A stretch of 64,000 nt of DNA from assembly GCF_963855985.1 (NCBI RefSeq), contig NC_087099.1, forward strand, positions 14,600,001 through 14,664,000, in the 5' to 3' direction. Below, piece by piece: positions 42,501-53,502 of this stretch (its first letter is position 1; every line of letters begins with the position of its first letter). The stretch comes from Ostrinia nubilalis (taxonomy: Eukaryota; Arthropoda; Insecta; Lepidoptera; Crambidae). The translations under genes were made by a program, and so were the position numbers. The notes below the pieces were generated by a model. It saw only the letters and a program-made list of their open reading frames with translations. It was not told the DNA's origin and did no database searches.

Positions 42501-45500
42501 CTCTGCCCTTGTTTTGTTCTTAATTCTTCTACATCTCGGACTTGTCCAGCCAATACCAACAACTTTCCTTTAAATACGGTTTGTGGTTGGAATTTGATAT
42601 TGTAACTCTCACAAACCCGGTCTTCAAAACGATACTCATTTCGATCTGAAAACGATATTTAATTTATTACTAGCGATACAGAAACATTTAAATATATTTA
42701 CTGTTATATAATGAAACCGTTAAAGTAGCTTTTTCTTTTTGTTTTACTGTAAAACTACAACTGTAAATGAAGTAAACAAACCCTGACACAATCAAAATAA
42801 AACACACTTTTTGGACTTACCTCATTTGATTTGAATGACCAAAATGATTTCAAAACCTTTTTTCCACCCAAATCGTGGTATCACAACAATTTATTAGTTG
42901 AAAATATTTGTTATTTTTTCATTTCGATATTTTTTCACAAATATACGACCTAAATGTCAATGTGACAGAGCCCACAAAGTTGTGGACGCTAGTTGGCGCT
43001 GTAATCGTGCACGGAGCCAATAGTTTTTATTTTGGCACCACTGGCGAGCGACGGGATTTATCTTTATGGTGGTGGCGGTATCACTATCTCGGCTATAAAT
43101 CGTTCCATCCACAATGACGCGCCCCACCATTCTTCCACTAATGTTTGAGTGTTATCGGTACACGCTAAATTATCCACGAGTGTGCACTGTGCACACACAC
43201 TACAATAATGCCGCTCGAATTTCTCGGATCAACTTCCCCGCACCCCGCGCTTCCCTCGACCAAAAAATGGTGGGGCGTGTCTTCGTGGATGAAACGAGCA
43301 AGTGACAGGACCATAATCTACAGTGGCGCCAACTAAAGTACGGCCAACTAGTAGCGATACAAAAGGTCGATACGACTGTCGAGTTGACAATATATTCTGT
43401 CTGTCGTAATGTCTCGTTCTCCCGCTAAAATATGTCAAAGTCAGATTCATCCATGACATTGGGTTTGTTTACATTTTGGTAAAGCCTGGTCTGTGAGCAC
43501 GTAGAATTTTGTCCAATGACCCCAAGCTACCCATCTTATCGCTCGCGCGTAATTATGTTGCTGTCGCACTCGCACACTCACTGCGGGCGCCCGTCGCACA
43601 GTCGCGACAGCAATATAATTACGCGCGAGCGATAAGGATGGGTAGCTTGGGGTCATTGGACAAAATTCTACGTGCTCACGGACCAGGCTTTATCGCTTGT
43701 CGTTGGCCGTACTTTAGTGACTCTCATTCTAAAACCAGTCGCCAATTCCCCAGCTCCGTACGGCGTCCGCGAGCCGGCCGAAAAGATAGGCATCGAGAAG
43801 CCCAACTACATCCTGATCGAGGAGCACCTGGTGCACCACGTGCCTTCCAAGGTGGAGTACGCGCTGCCTCACATCTACAGCGACCTGCTAGACTTCGCTG
43901 CGAGGAAGCTCAGGATGGGTGGCCGACTGGTTTGCTGGTATCCGCTGGTCAGGTCAGTAGAACTGTGATGAAAACTTCATACTTTATAGAAGCGCTAAAA
44001 GATTTACGCCCGTATTCACAAACATTACTATGAGGTCTCTCTTGGACGCACAGCGTGACACACGAACCAATCACTGAGATCTATTCAACGCTGTGCGTTC
44101 GATTTGCTGCTTCACTTAAGCAAGCATCGTTTGTGAATACGGACGTTAATATCTTGTTTACGAAATTTCTTAAATCTAAACACTCGACAGCTTTTATTCT
44201 AGGCAAAGAATACAATTCATCGTCTTCATTTCAGCCGCAGGACGTCCACACACAGGATATAGCCTCCCCAATGATTTCCAGATTAGCAGATAGAATACAG
44301 TAACAAAAGATTCATATCTTCTCTACAGATATAATCTGCCGGCTGGTTTTAGTGTCACGCGGACTGTCAGTGCGGATCGCTCCGCACAGCCGATCTGTAT
44401 GAACTGGTAGGGAGCGGAGCGGTTCCTCCGGACCGCATTACTCTAAAACGCTCCCTAGAAGTTCATACAGATTGGCCGTGCGGAGCGGGTCCGCACCGGA
44501 CGGTCCGCGTGACACTGGATTTTTCACAGCGATTCGCAGTTTCAAATCTTTTTTTTAAACTGTTCAACTACAACTGACATAATAAAGTTTGTTATTATTG
44601 TCTTTAGAGAGGAATACAAAGAGGATCAACTCCCGCAACACCCGTGCCTAGAACTCGTATCTAACTCCGAGCAAGTACTGTCGAAGCTGACAGCGCGTCG
44701 ACTGCTGACCTACGAAAAGACGCACGACGACGTGCCTAACTTGCCCGTCGACCCGCACTCGGGAACTCACAACTTCAGGTAATTTGAACTTTATTACGTA
44801 GTCGATGAAGTTGCAAGTGTAATACTGACCTACGAGAAGACGCTCGACGATGTGCCTAACTTGCCCGTCGACCCGATTTCGAGAACGGACAACTTCAGGT
44901 AATTTAAACTTTATTGCGTAGTCGATAAAGTTCCAAATGTAATGCTGACGGCGCCGGCTGCTGACATACGAGAAAACGCGTGACAATGTGCCTAACTTGC
45001 CCGTCGATCAGCACTCAGGCACGCACAACTTTAGGTAATTTAAACTTTATTACGTAGTAGATAAAGTTCCAAGTGCAATAAAGCACTCCGAGCAAGTATT
45101 GTCGAAGCTGACAGCGCGCCGGCTGCTGACCTACGAAAAGACGCGCGACGACGTGCCTAACTTGCCTGTCGACTCACTCGGCCACACACAACTTTAGGTA
45201 ATTCAAACTTTATTACGCAGTCGGTAAAGTTCAAAATGTAATGCTGACCTACGAGAAGACGCTCGACGATGTGCCTAACTTGCCCGTCGACCCGATTTCG
45301 AGAACGGACAACTTCAGGTAATTTAAACTTTATTGCGTAGTCGATAAAGTTCCAAATGTAATGCTGACGGCGCCGGCTGCTGACATACGAGAAAACGCGT
45401 GACGATGTGCCTAACTTGCCCGTCGATCAGCACTCAGGCACGCACAACTTTAGGTAATTTAAACTTTATTACGTAGTAGATAAAGTTGCAAGTGTAATGC

Positions 45501-46089
45501 TGACGGCGCGACGACGTGCCTAACTTGCCAGTCGATCCGCACTCGGGCACGCACAACTTCAGGTAATTTAAACTTTTATTACGTAGTTGATAAAGTTTCA
45601 AGTGCAACAAAGCACTCCGATCAAGTACTGTCGAAGCTGACGGCGCGTACGCGTCTGTCCCGGACTGTCCGCACGCACAACTTTTAGTAATTTAAACTTT
45701 ATTTCGTAGTAGATAAAGTTTTGAATGTACACAGTACTTTTTGTAGTATAGTGTTTTTTTACATCTGATACTAAAGCCTGGTCCGTGAGCACGTAGAATT
45801 TTGTCCAATGACCCCTGTCTCGACTGTGCGACGCGCGCCCGCAGTCAGTGTGCAAGCGCGACAGCAACATAATTACGCACGAGCGATAAGGATGGGTAGC
45901 TTGGGGTCATTGGACAAAATTCTACGTGCTCACGGACCAGGCTTTAGAACATACAATTTTTTTTCCCACAGAGAGAAATACTTCGCTATGGGTGAGATAT
46001 CGAGGCGAGAGAAGAAAGAAAGACGCGCGGAGGAGATCGCCGCCACTGCTGCGTATAAAGCGAAGATGGCCGCCGGTGACGTCACGTGA
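39569..46089 (+). CDS. Trmt11: TRMT11, tRNA (guanine10-N2)-methyltransferase
   Basis: Nine exons: 39569-39625, 39703-40098, 40212-40346, 40641-40830, 41400-41473, 41694-41832, 43754-43952, 44608-44778, 45972-46089. They total 1479 nt (492 aa plus TGA), all phases consistent. The N-terminal THUMP-like part starts MWRRYLLWFAHEHVDFR. The methyltransferase core has the SAM-binding motif DPFVGSGSLLVAAAHFG (exon 4). The catalytic DPPYG is built across the exon 6/7 junction (D-P from split codons), as in N2-guanine methylases. RKLRMGGRLVCWYP is motif-like text further on. TRMT11 forms m2G10 in cytosolic tRNAs with its partner TRMT112 (family knowledge). Exon 8 is followed by seven decayed partial copies of itself; introns 4, 6 and 7 hold transposons. 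Confidence 0.93.
40870..41215 (+). pseudogene. LINE 3' end in TRMT11 intron 4
   Basis: Encodes the terminal zinc-binding motif of a non-LTR polyprotein (TEETLCRFCHTEEETAMHVL, then CSC) to a stop at 41136. An untranslated stretch and an (AAT)n tail near 41205 follow. The 5' part is missing. Confidence 0.7.
41850..43080. repeat. TRMT11 intron 6: dispersed repeats
   Basis: 41850-42085 is the CCCGCGGCTTC...TTTATAATATTAGTAGGATATGAT repeat also seen at 28000-28212. The remainder to about 43080 (GGGTGCGAAGTACTAGG, GTGGACGCTAGTTGGCGC) is non-coding and probably old transposon sequence; no gene is seen. Confidence 0.5.
43087..43291. repeat. foldback element
   Basis: Ends ATCCACAATGACGCGCCCCA and TGGGGCGTGTCTTCGTGGAT are inverted, about 205 bp, in TRMT11 intron 6. 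Confidence 0.65.
43481..43692. repeat. palindromic MITE, GAGCACGTAGAATTT family (copy 2)
   Basis: AAAGCCTGGTCTGTGAGCAC ... GTGCTCACGGACCAGGCTTT, arms of about 95 nt. It ends about 60 bp before TRMT11 exon 7. Confidence 0.8.
44006..44516. repeat. two hairpin MITEs in TRMT11 intron 7
   Basis: 44006-44151 has ends TTACGCCCGTATTCACAAAC and GTTTGTGAATACGGACGTTA. 44353-44516 has ends GTGTCACGCGGACTGTC and GACGGTCCGCGTGACACT with the inner pair CTGTATGAACT/AGTTCATACAG. Both are non-coding. Confidence 0.7.
44779..45740 (+). repeat. Trmt11: array of seven decayed partial copies of TRMT11 exon 8
   Basis: After the real donor at 44779, the exon's 3' half plus about 60 bp of intron recurs. Donor-like GTAATT sites are near 44899, 45035, 45198, 45318, 45454 and 45563; the last copy, near 45687, has lost its donor. 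Copies keep text such as CGTGCCTAACTTGCCCGTCG and ACAACTTCAGGTAATTTAAA but carry substitutions and small deletions. Spacings are 120, 136, 163, 120, 136, 109 and about 124 bp. The first three recur as a 419-bp higher-order unit, so a trimer was itself duplicated. Most copies lack the exon's acceptor. Confidence 0.85.
45772..45946. repeat. palindromic MITE, GAGCACGTAGAATTT family (copy 3, internally deleted)
   Basis: TAAAGCCTGGTCCGTGAGCA ... TGCTCACGGACCAGGCTTTA. The left arm is shortened after CAATGACCCC. It ends about 25 bp before TRMT11 exon 9. Confidence 0.75.
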
Positions 46090-47313
46090 TAATATTCTAT
46101 TTCTGTAAGAAGTTCTGTAAATACAACAATCAAATTTTAATTTTGTTTGCTTTCATTCCCGCTACATGTTTTAAAAAGTGTGATGATAGGAGAAAAGTAA
46201 TGATAAACTCATAATACTTAATATTCAATTTATATTTGAATAAATTAACAACCAAACCGCTTTCAAGTGGTATAAAATAAACATATGATCTTAATTCGAA
46301 TGAATAACTAAGCATTTAAACATAATATTCACTCCGACTTACATTAGTCAAAATGTATTTCATTTTTTATATTAACTATATTTGAAATAATAAACTCGAA
46401 TCAATAAATGATATTATGCATACTGAAAACAAACCACATTTAATTCATGTAAATATTTATCTATACTTATAATAAAACAATCTAGGTATGTTGAGAGTGC
46501 ACAGAAAATACATAATTATAATAATTATCTTAGTATTTGTAACATAACATACTGAGGGTAACTAACACAATAAGAGAGCTGCCACACTAGCGGATTGCAA
46601 GCGGAGCGGCGGCGCGGCGGGCCGCTAAGAAAACGCCTGCAATCCGCCAGTGTGGCAAGGCCCTAACGCTCGGAATGGATTTGATACTGCGCTGCACATC
46701 ACTTACTATGCAATTCGCTGTACCACCCCAACCTAATGCGGCAGAGGGTTTTAGAATCGCGCTGACGGCTCGCTGATCTTCGGCGCTGACAGATCAATAT
46801 TTATGTTAAAGGAAACGTTCGTAAGTGACGCTGATCGTTCGACGATTCAAGCTTCAATCACACACACCAACGGGCCAGATCGCCATCGCCGGCGCAATCA
46901 TAGGTCAATGACAGGTCGCGCGACCCATGACAGTGATGGCGATCTGTACCTCTAGCATGAACAACTTTCGTCTTCGAATCGTTTGCGTATTCGAAAAAAT
47001 TCGATACTCAACCTTCGAATTAAACGATAACGTGACAGTTTTGATTCTTAAAATAAGTTTCGTGCAATCATTTCTCATACTAAGTTCACTTTACGACACG
47101 TTCACAAGGGCGTTGTTGTAGTTTTCGTGCTAAATCTTTTGATGGCGATTGGAATACGCAAAAGATTCGAATTCGAAAGTTTTTCGTGCAAGCCGTATTG
47201 CACGCGTTGCAGTTGGTGTGGTTGAAGCTTTATAGATTTCGGCTGTCAGCGCCGACGGTCAGCGTGCCTTATATTGAAAATGGTCACCACGCCCTCCCCG
47301 AACGACCTACATA
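46090..47313. repeat. TRMT11-EMC2 intergenic region
   Basis: To about 46560 it is AT-rich 3' flank with no gene. 46574-46666 is a GC-rich hairpin (AGCTGCCACACTAGCGGATT ... AATCCGCCAGTGTGGC). 46742-47290 has GGTTTTAGAATCGCGCTGAC and, at the far end, TGTCAGCGCCGACGGTCAGC and GAAAATGGTCACCACGCCCT. The same ends occur closer together at 47443-47610, so this is a family of TIR elements, the first with an insertion or longer interior. Confidence 0.55.
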
Positions 47314-47365
47314 CACTTAACTAGTCGGCGATAGCGAGCTGCAGCATCATGGCGGCGAGCTTGGC
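47314..47365 (-). pseudogene. Emc2: fragment of EMC2 exon 7 (copy C)
   Basis: CTAGTCGGCGATAGCGAGCT and GCATCATGGCGGCGAGCTTG match the last roughly 45 nt of EMC2 exon 7 with a few changes, including the stop codon. The rest of the copy is missing. Confidence 0.7.
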
Positions 47366-47613
47366 GTTGTAGTAGTACAAATTGTACAAAGAAACAAGAG
47401 TTTCGACAGCTTACAAAAAGTAACTGAAGTATCATAAGGCGGGTTTTAGAATCGCGCTGACAGATCAATATGTATGTAATTGAAGTGAACGTTCCTGAGT
47501 GACGCTGATCGCTCGGCGCCGACGCTTCATACATTTCGTCTGTCAGCGCCGAGGGCCAGAGTGCATCAGCGCGCCTTATCTGTTGCAAATGGTCACCACG
47601 TCCTCTCCACGAC

Positions 47614-48271
47614 CTAAAGACTGGTCCGTGAGCACGTAGAATTTCGGCCAATGACCCCCAGCTACCCATCCTTATCGCTCGCGCGTAATTATATTGCTGT
47701 CGCGACTGTGCGACGGGCGGCCGCAGTGAGTGTGCGAGCGCGACAGCAACATAATTACGCGCGAGCGATAAGGATGGGTAGCTTGGGGTCAATTCTACGG
47801 TCTATTCCACTTTGATCACCTGGCTTTGATGACCCAGGTGATCAAAGTCCACTTCCAGCGACAATTTAGTGTCCTTTGATCACCCACGGATATGAGCTCT
47901 GGGTGATCAAAGTGGACTCCAGTTAAATTCTTATTTTATACTCAATGTACGGACAAACATTGTTTAGGTAAGTAAAAAAATATTTTATGCTGTAAAAAAT
48001 TGCCTATATTAAGAAAATTTTTGTACTTACAACAATTGGACATGACGCGGACGTGTCTATTAAGAGGAGGTGTGATTTGTATGTAGGTGATCAAAGGACA
48101 CTAAAATAATAATTTAACTGGAGTCCACTTTGATTACCCAGGGCATTGTATCCGTGGGTGATCAAAGGACACTAAATTGTCGCTGGAAGTAGACTTTGAT
48201 CACCTGGGTCATCAAAGCCAGGTGATCAAAGTGGAATATACCAATTCTACGTGGTCGGCAACCGGGCTTTA
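47614..48271. repeat. palindromic MITE, GAGCACGTAGAATTT family (copy 4), interrupted
   Basis: The left part (CTGGTCCGTGAGCACGTAGA) runs to about 47800 and the last roughly 30 nt (ATTCTACGTGGTCGGCAACC, GGGCTTTA) resume at about 48242 after an inserted element. Its right end touches the stop codon of EMC2 exon 7 copy A. Confidence 0.75.
47805..48236. mobile_element. palindromic TA-flanked element nested in the MITE
   Basis: 432 bp with inverted ends TTCCACTTTGATCACCTGG / CCAGGTGATCAAAGTGGAA and long pairing arms (GACAATTTAGTGTCCTTTGA and its reverse). Flanked by TA on both sides (47803-47804, 48237-48238), as in Tc1/mariner-type elements. Confidence 0.75.
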
Positions 48272-48430
48272 GTCGGCGATGGCAAGCTGCAGCATCATGG
48301 CGGCGAGGTTGGCGCCTGGGGCGCGCGGGGGGGCGGCGCGCGCCTGCGCCCAGCGGCACACGCGCCACGCCTCCTTGCGCTTGCCGCTCTGTCCTGCCGA
48401 CTTGTAGTGCGAGAGCAGGTTGTTGGTCGT
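48269..48430 (-). pseudogene. Emc2: duplicate of EMC2 terminal exon (copy A)
   Basis: 162 nt, almost identical to exon 7 at 48867-49028, with its own acceptor (CCCCAG/ACGACC) and an open frame ending LAIAD. Its stop is TAA, created by the end of the adjacent MITE (TAAAGCCC) rather than the original TAG. It shares about 35 bp of upstream intron with the other copy, so the unit is exon plus flanking intron. It could serve as an alternative last exon encoding the same residues. Confidence 0.8.
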
Positions 48431-48479
48431 CTGGGGCACGAGTACAATACATTTCAAGTTCAGAATATCTAAATATATA

Positions 48480-48862
48480 AAAGGAGAAACTGACTGACTG
48501 ACTGACATATCAACGCACAGCCTAAACGGCTAAACGTAGGCACTTGAAATTTGGAAGGGACGTAGCTTAGGTATCGTAGAGGTGCACTAAGAAAGGAATT
48601 CCCGAAATTCCCACAGGAACGGGAATTAGCGGGAAAATCCTTTTGTATGAAAAATCTAAACCGCTTAAGTTAGACGCTTGAAATTTGGCATGCAGATACC
48701 TTAGTAAACTTAAAGCTTAGTTACAACAGGATATTGCAAAATTCCCACGGGAACGGGAGTAAGCGGGAAAAAACATTTGTATGAAAAAATTTAAACCGCG
48801 TAAGATAGATGAAGGGGGTAAAACGGGATCTACGCGTACGAAGTCGCGGGCGGCCGCTAGTC
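48480..48862. repeat. dispersed repeat between EMC2 exon copies
   Basis: Two imperfect units each hold ACTTGAAATTTGG(A/C) and CCCAC(A/G)GGAACGGGA and end ACGAAGTCGCGGGCGGCCGC. The end resembles the ACGAAG(C/T)CGCGGGC...CTAG terminus of a common insect repeat (compare 28000, reversed). It separates two exon copies that were originally adjacent. Confidence 0.5.
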
Positions 48863-48866
48863 TTAA

Positions 48867-51800
48867 CTAGTCGGCGATGGCAAGCTGTAACATCATGGCG
48901 GCGAGGTTGGCGCCGGGGGCGCGCGGGGGGGCGGCGCGCGCCTGCGCCCAGCGGCACACGCGCCACGCCTCCTTGCGCTTGCCGCTCTGCCCTGCCGACT
49001 TGTAGTGCGAGAGCAGGTTGTTGGTCGTCTGGGGCACGAGTACAATACATTTCAAGTTCAGAATAAATACATTATAGTTTTGGGCGGTTGACTTTAAAAA
49101 AATATTTCACTAAAACAGTTTTTAGTGAAACCTAAAATTGAAAAAGTAGCTACTGAGAATACTGAGAATTAGGAAGTTGTATCTAACAACAACTTAGTTA
49201 ATGGTTCGTTCGTTTCAGCCAAATGACGTCCACTGCTGGACAAAGGCCTCCCTCAAGGTTTTCCACAATGAACGGTCCTGCGCTGCCCGCATCCAGGCTC
49301 TTCCCGCGACCTTCACCAGATCGTCGGTCCACCTAGTAGGAGGCCTGCCCACGCTACGTCTTCCAGCCCGTGGTCGCCACTCGAGAACTTTCCTGCCCCA
49401 ACGGCCATAGTTAATGGTATCCAGTACAAACTTACCAAAAACAAGCCAAGAAGTGCTCGCATGTTGTCTGGGTTCAATTTCAGAGCAGAGCAGTAGTATG
49501 TCTTTGCCAACTCCATATTTTCTACACCACCCTATAATCACAAAACAACAAAAACATTAATGTTTTATGACTAGTTTCTACTAAGTTTCTAGTAATCAAT
49601 ATGAGGTCGTCGAGAATAGATTTTCGTGTAATGTGACCGACAACAATCTTTAGGCTGGATCGGTGCCTGAAGGCATCAATATAATTTTTGGAGTCATAAT
49701 TAACAAAATAATTTGCTACGTGATGTTAGGGCCTCCACTAAGTCTTTTAATTACAAAACTCCTGTAGGGTTCGCAGTCAGGCTTAACTTAGACCTACGGG
49801 GAACATATGGTCCTTTGAGCCGGATCGTATGTTTCCCGTAGGTGCTCCCTCTTGTCATCACTACCCTTATGGTCCACATACCATGGGTCGGGCTCGCAGT
49901 AGGCTAAACTTAGACCTACGGGGAACATATGGTCCTTCGAGCCGGATCATAAATGTTCCCCGTAGGTGCGCTGTTATTACCCTTATGGTCCACATACCAT
50001 GGGTAGGGCTCGCAGTAGGTTTAACTTAGACCTACGGGGAACATATGGTCCTTCGAGCCGGATCATAAATGTTCCCCGTAGGTGCGCTGTTATTACCCTT
50101 ATGGTGCACATACCATGGGTAGGGCTCGCAGTAGGCATAACTTATACCTACGGGGAACATATGGTCCTTCGAGCCGGATCATAAATGTTCCCCGTAGGTG
50201 CGCTGTTGTTACCCCTATGGTGCACATACCATGGTGTACCGCACGTCGGCCAGCCGCTGGTGCGCCAGATGGTTGTGCGGCTGGTGCAGCAGGATTTCCT
50301 CGCAGCAGAAGGCGGCGCGCGAGTACTCTTGAGCTTGCAGGTACAGCTCTGATAACTCCTGCCACGCCTCCACGTCTGACATGAACCTGGAGTGGCAAAA
50401 CTCTTAGTAAACTTGCGGTAAAACCAGAGTTTTCATACATATAGGTTACGCTCTTAGCACAAGAACTGTTAGGGAGTAGCTAAAGCTAACAGGAAAGAAA
50501 TATAAAACGCGACTGGAAAATCGCCCAAATGAGCTGGCTTGTTGTGTTTCGGAAGTTAAGAGGTAAGATATTTAGCTCCATTGTGTTTCGAATTCCTTCA
50601 CCTTTGCCGTCTAGTATACATCAACGAAAACTATATTTCGTATGGTCTAATAGCCCTTTCATAGTATGAAAAATGCAAACATCAATATTAGTAAGTAAAA
50701 ATTTTAAATAACATAACTAAAGCCTGGTCTTTAAGCACATAGAATTTTGTCCAATGACCCCAAGCTACCCATCCTTATCGCTCGCGCGTAATTATGTTGC
50801 TGTCGCGCTCGCACACTCATGCGGGCGCGCGTCGCACAGTCGCGACAGCAATATAATTACGCGCTAGCGATAAGGATGGGTAGCTTGGGGTCATTGGACA
50901 AAATTCTACGTGCTCACAGACCAGTCTATAGGATCAGTCTTACTTCTTTCGAGTTTTGGGCTGACACTGTGTAGGTTTGTTGTCGACACGAAAAGAAGAA
51001 GAAGAAGTCTTACTTCTTCAAATAGTCGACCAGTTCCTTGATGGCCGACTGGATCAGTCCCTGCGCCTTCAGAATGGCGACCACGCGCTTACGAGCCGCC
51101 GCGTTCGTTTCGTCCAGCCTTATGATGTTGTCCAGCATAGCCAGGGCATCCTCGTAACTGGAATAATAAAATAATACATGAATCCATGGGCGTACCCAGG
51201 GGGGAAAGCTGTGGCCCCCAAGTTAAATTATGTCCACTAGGACAAACAGCTACAAATACTAGAAAGAAATTTATTTATTTATTAGGTACACCAACAAAGT
51301 CACATACATAATACAGTTATACATTTTAACATGGTTTAACACATGATACGTATATGACCTCAATTACAGGTATACACAGCATTTCTTTTTGCAATGTTAG
51401 GGTAATTATACACTAGTCAAATCAATTATAAACAAAAATCAATTGAATAGAGTTTAGACTTTAAGCACCGAAATTGACTCAGTCCAAGCCTGCTGTGGCT
51501 TTATGGATACCAGGTATATACAAAAGGATCAAATATGGTACTAATCAAACATGAGATATTATATATTTCATAATGCTCAAAAAGCCGAATCGAAGTACAT
51601 ATTGAAGAGATCAATGTTGGTAAACAGCAACAGATTGAACTGGTTTACTTCTCATAGTGGTATTGAAACAAGGCTGGATTAACCAGCACTGTTCAGCAGT
51701 CTTACTAGCAGCCTAAATAGCAAAAAAAAGTATTTAAGTATGTTTATATCCATTGTCTAGTACCTATAGTACAAGCTTTGCTTAGTTTGGGACTAGAAGC

Positions 51801-53125
51801 ACAGTGTAAAATGTCCAAGGATATTTATATTATACATGTTGACTATTTTAATGAAGCATAGATATCTATTTCATAGCTTACTTTTCCTGAGCCTCGTACA
51901 GTGTTGCTGTGAGCTTGGCAGCACGGTAGCTGTCAGGGAACTCTTCTTGCAGCGTCATACTGCAGTATGATGCCATGGTGTAGTAGTGGCAATCCAGTGC
52001 AGCATAGAACACTTGCTCCAGAATCAGATGTTCTGAAAAGAAGATCATTAGAATTCAAGTAATTTTAGTTACACAACAGAAAATATAATTTAATTTTATT
52101 ATTATTACAACACCTCAAGAGAAATGGTGGTGGCTGAAAACCAGCGCTGTCTAGGGCAGGTAGTCCTTGGCGGCACATGCTGAGCCACCTCCATTTGCTT
52201 TTTCTTTTAGCATATAAGTTATTTTAAGCTTATAATGTAATTTTGTTCCTTGTAATTCCTTTTATGTGTAAAAAGCAATAAACGTTTTTTTTTTTTTTTT
52301 TTTTTATTTTAACAAGAATTTTTAAAAGTAAGATAGACATGTTACACTAATCTACTAAGGCTGGGTTGCACCATCTTACTTTAACTTTAACAAACATCAA
52401 AAGTCTGTTAAACTTCATACAAAAACACCGGTTATGTTTATAGTCACAGTTCAAATAAGGTGGTGCAACGCAGCCTAAGATAGTGTGCAGAGAACCACTC
52501 TATTGAAAAAAGATATGATAAAAAATGTTCTTACTTTAAATACTTACTTTCATTTCCTAGATTTTTCACACCATTCTTATGACCACCAAATATTACAGAC
52601 CACACTTTGAGGACTTCATCACTTTTTCTTTCATTATTGTCTCTCCACTGGCGCAACAAGTCTTTTGCCTCTGTAAGTACAATATTTATTTTTTAATTAA
52701 TGCTACCTGATTATGCTTAAACATAACCTGTGACTGCTTTTAGTCATGGACCTTAAACTAAATTTGATAGATATTTATTTATTTACATGAAACAGTGTTG
52801 GTATACCATATATTTGATTACAGTATTATTTTACTATAATACATTTGGTGCAACTGAGTTCAGAGGACATCAGTATGAGGCGACATAGGCGTAGGTACGT
52901 TCCCGTAACAGGAACTATCGAGTTATAGGAAAAATTAACGAAATAACTACAAATAAAATGTACATAGGGTTCCGTATAGTTTAATATTCTAAATTCAAGA
53001 CTGTTATAATGATGGAGCAATAAATATTATTATGAAAGAAGGGAAAATAGTAAATTGGATGCTAGACGTTCCAAGTAATGAAAATACAAACCACTAATAG
53101 TAAGTTCGCTGTAGTTGTCTGCCAT
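48867..53125 (-). CDS. Emc2: EMC2, ER membrane protein complex subunit 2
   Basis: Seven exons: 53092-53125, 52548-52670, 51882-52032, 51014-51157, 50230-50386, 49436-49531, 48867-49028. They total 867 nt (288 aa plus TAG); phases agree. The protein starts [20 protein letters not shown] and is a chain of TPR helices: [37 protein letters not shown], then [39 protein letters not shown] and [20 protein letters not shown]. This is the TTC35/EMC2 pattern, and the length is close to the family's (about 290-300 aa). EMC2 is a cytosolic TPR subunit of the complex that inserts tail-anchored and multipass proteins into the ER (family knowledge). Exon 7 has a downstream duplicate, and the donor region of exon 5 is repeated within intron 5. 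Confidence 0.92.
49200..49430 (-). mobile_element. LINE ORF C-terminus in EMC2 intron 6
   Basis: The minus strand encodes [36 protein letters not shown] and [13 protein letters not shown] before a stop. This is the protein end of the LINE whose 3' tail recurs throughout the window. It starts a few nt after the exon 6 donor. Confidence 0.75.
49780..50229. repeat. tandem repeat (about 116 bp x 4) carrying EMC2 exon 5 donor sequence
   Basis: Four units, the first more diverged. Each holds the inverted pair CCTACGGGGAACATA / TGTTCCCCGTAGG and then TTATGGTCCACATACCATGG. The final CACATACCATGG is the real exon 5 end plus donor (ACCATG/GTATGTG on the coding strand), so every unit repeats that splice donor. 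Periods are about 116-118 bp. Confidence 0.8.
50718..50930. repeat. palindromic MITE, GAGCACGTAGAATTT family (copy 5)
   Basis: TAAAGCCTGGTCTTTAAGCA ... TGCTCACAGACCAGTCTATA with arms of about 95 nt, in EMC2 intron 4. Confidence 0.8.
51180..51840. repeat. EMC2 intron 3 with old transposon pieces
   Basis: Starts with GGGCGTACCCAGGGGGG, a transposon-end-like string, followed by an AT-rich reverse-oriented LINE-like tail (ATTTATTTATTTATTAGGTA). 51720-51834 is the 3' part of the SINE family seen at 15736 and 26231 (AAGTATTTAAGTATGTTTAT, CTAGTACCTATAGTACAAGC). Confidence 0.5.
52085..52310 (+). repeat. LINE 3'-end remnant
   Basis: GGCTGAAAACCAGCGCTGTC, GGCACATGCTGAGCCACCTC, GCAATAAACG and a T-rich tail: a LINE 3' UTR without coding sequence. 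Confidence 0.45.
52357..52478. repeat. short hairpin MITE
   Basis: TAAGGCTGGGTTGCACCATC ... GGTGGTGCAACGCAGCCTAA, 122 bp. Its interior (AACTTCATACAAAAACACCGG) resembles 26900-26950, a decayed relative. Confidence 0.65.
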
Positions 53126-53502
53126 TTTAATTATCTAATGAAATAATGATATATTAACAATAATGTATATTATGACTTCACAAAATTATTTAATAAAATA
53201 AGTTCAATCCACAGCAGGTTCAATCGGATTTTGACACTGACAGCAGAGCCAGCACCAGTGGGTAGACACTTCTCATACAAAAACTAGTCTCTATATGTAG
53301 CAATTGATATACAACCTTATCTCATAAGCAATAAAGTGCATTTTGGATTGATTTCACTATAGCAGGGGAACCCGCGGATCAATACCACCATACTAAAAAT
53401 AATTGTTAGTGTCCTTAATGTTGGTAGTATTGTTAGTTTGACAAATGAAAAAAAAAATGTGTGTCAATTGAGCGCAATTGAGTTTGAGTTTTTAACCGGC
53501 GA

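Noticed and set aside
48251..49066. Plus-strand frames over the EMC2 terminal exons.
   Set aside because: GC-rich antisense shadows of the two exon 7 copies.
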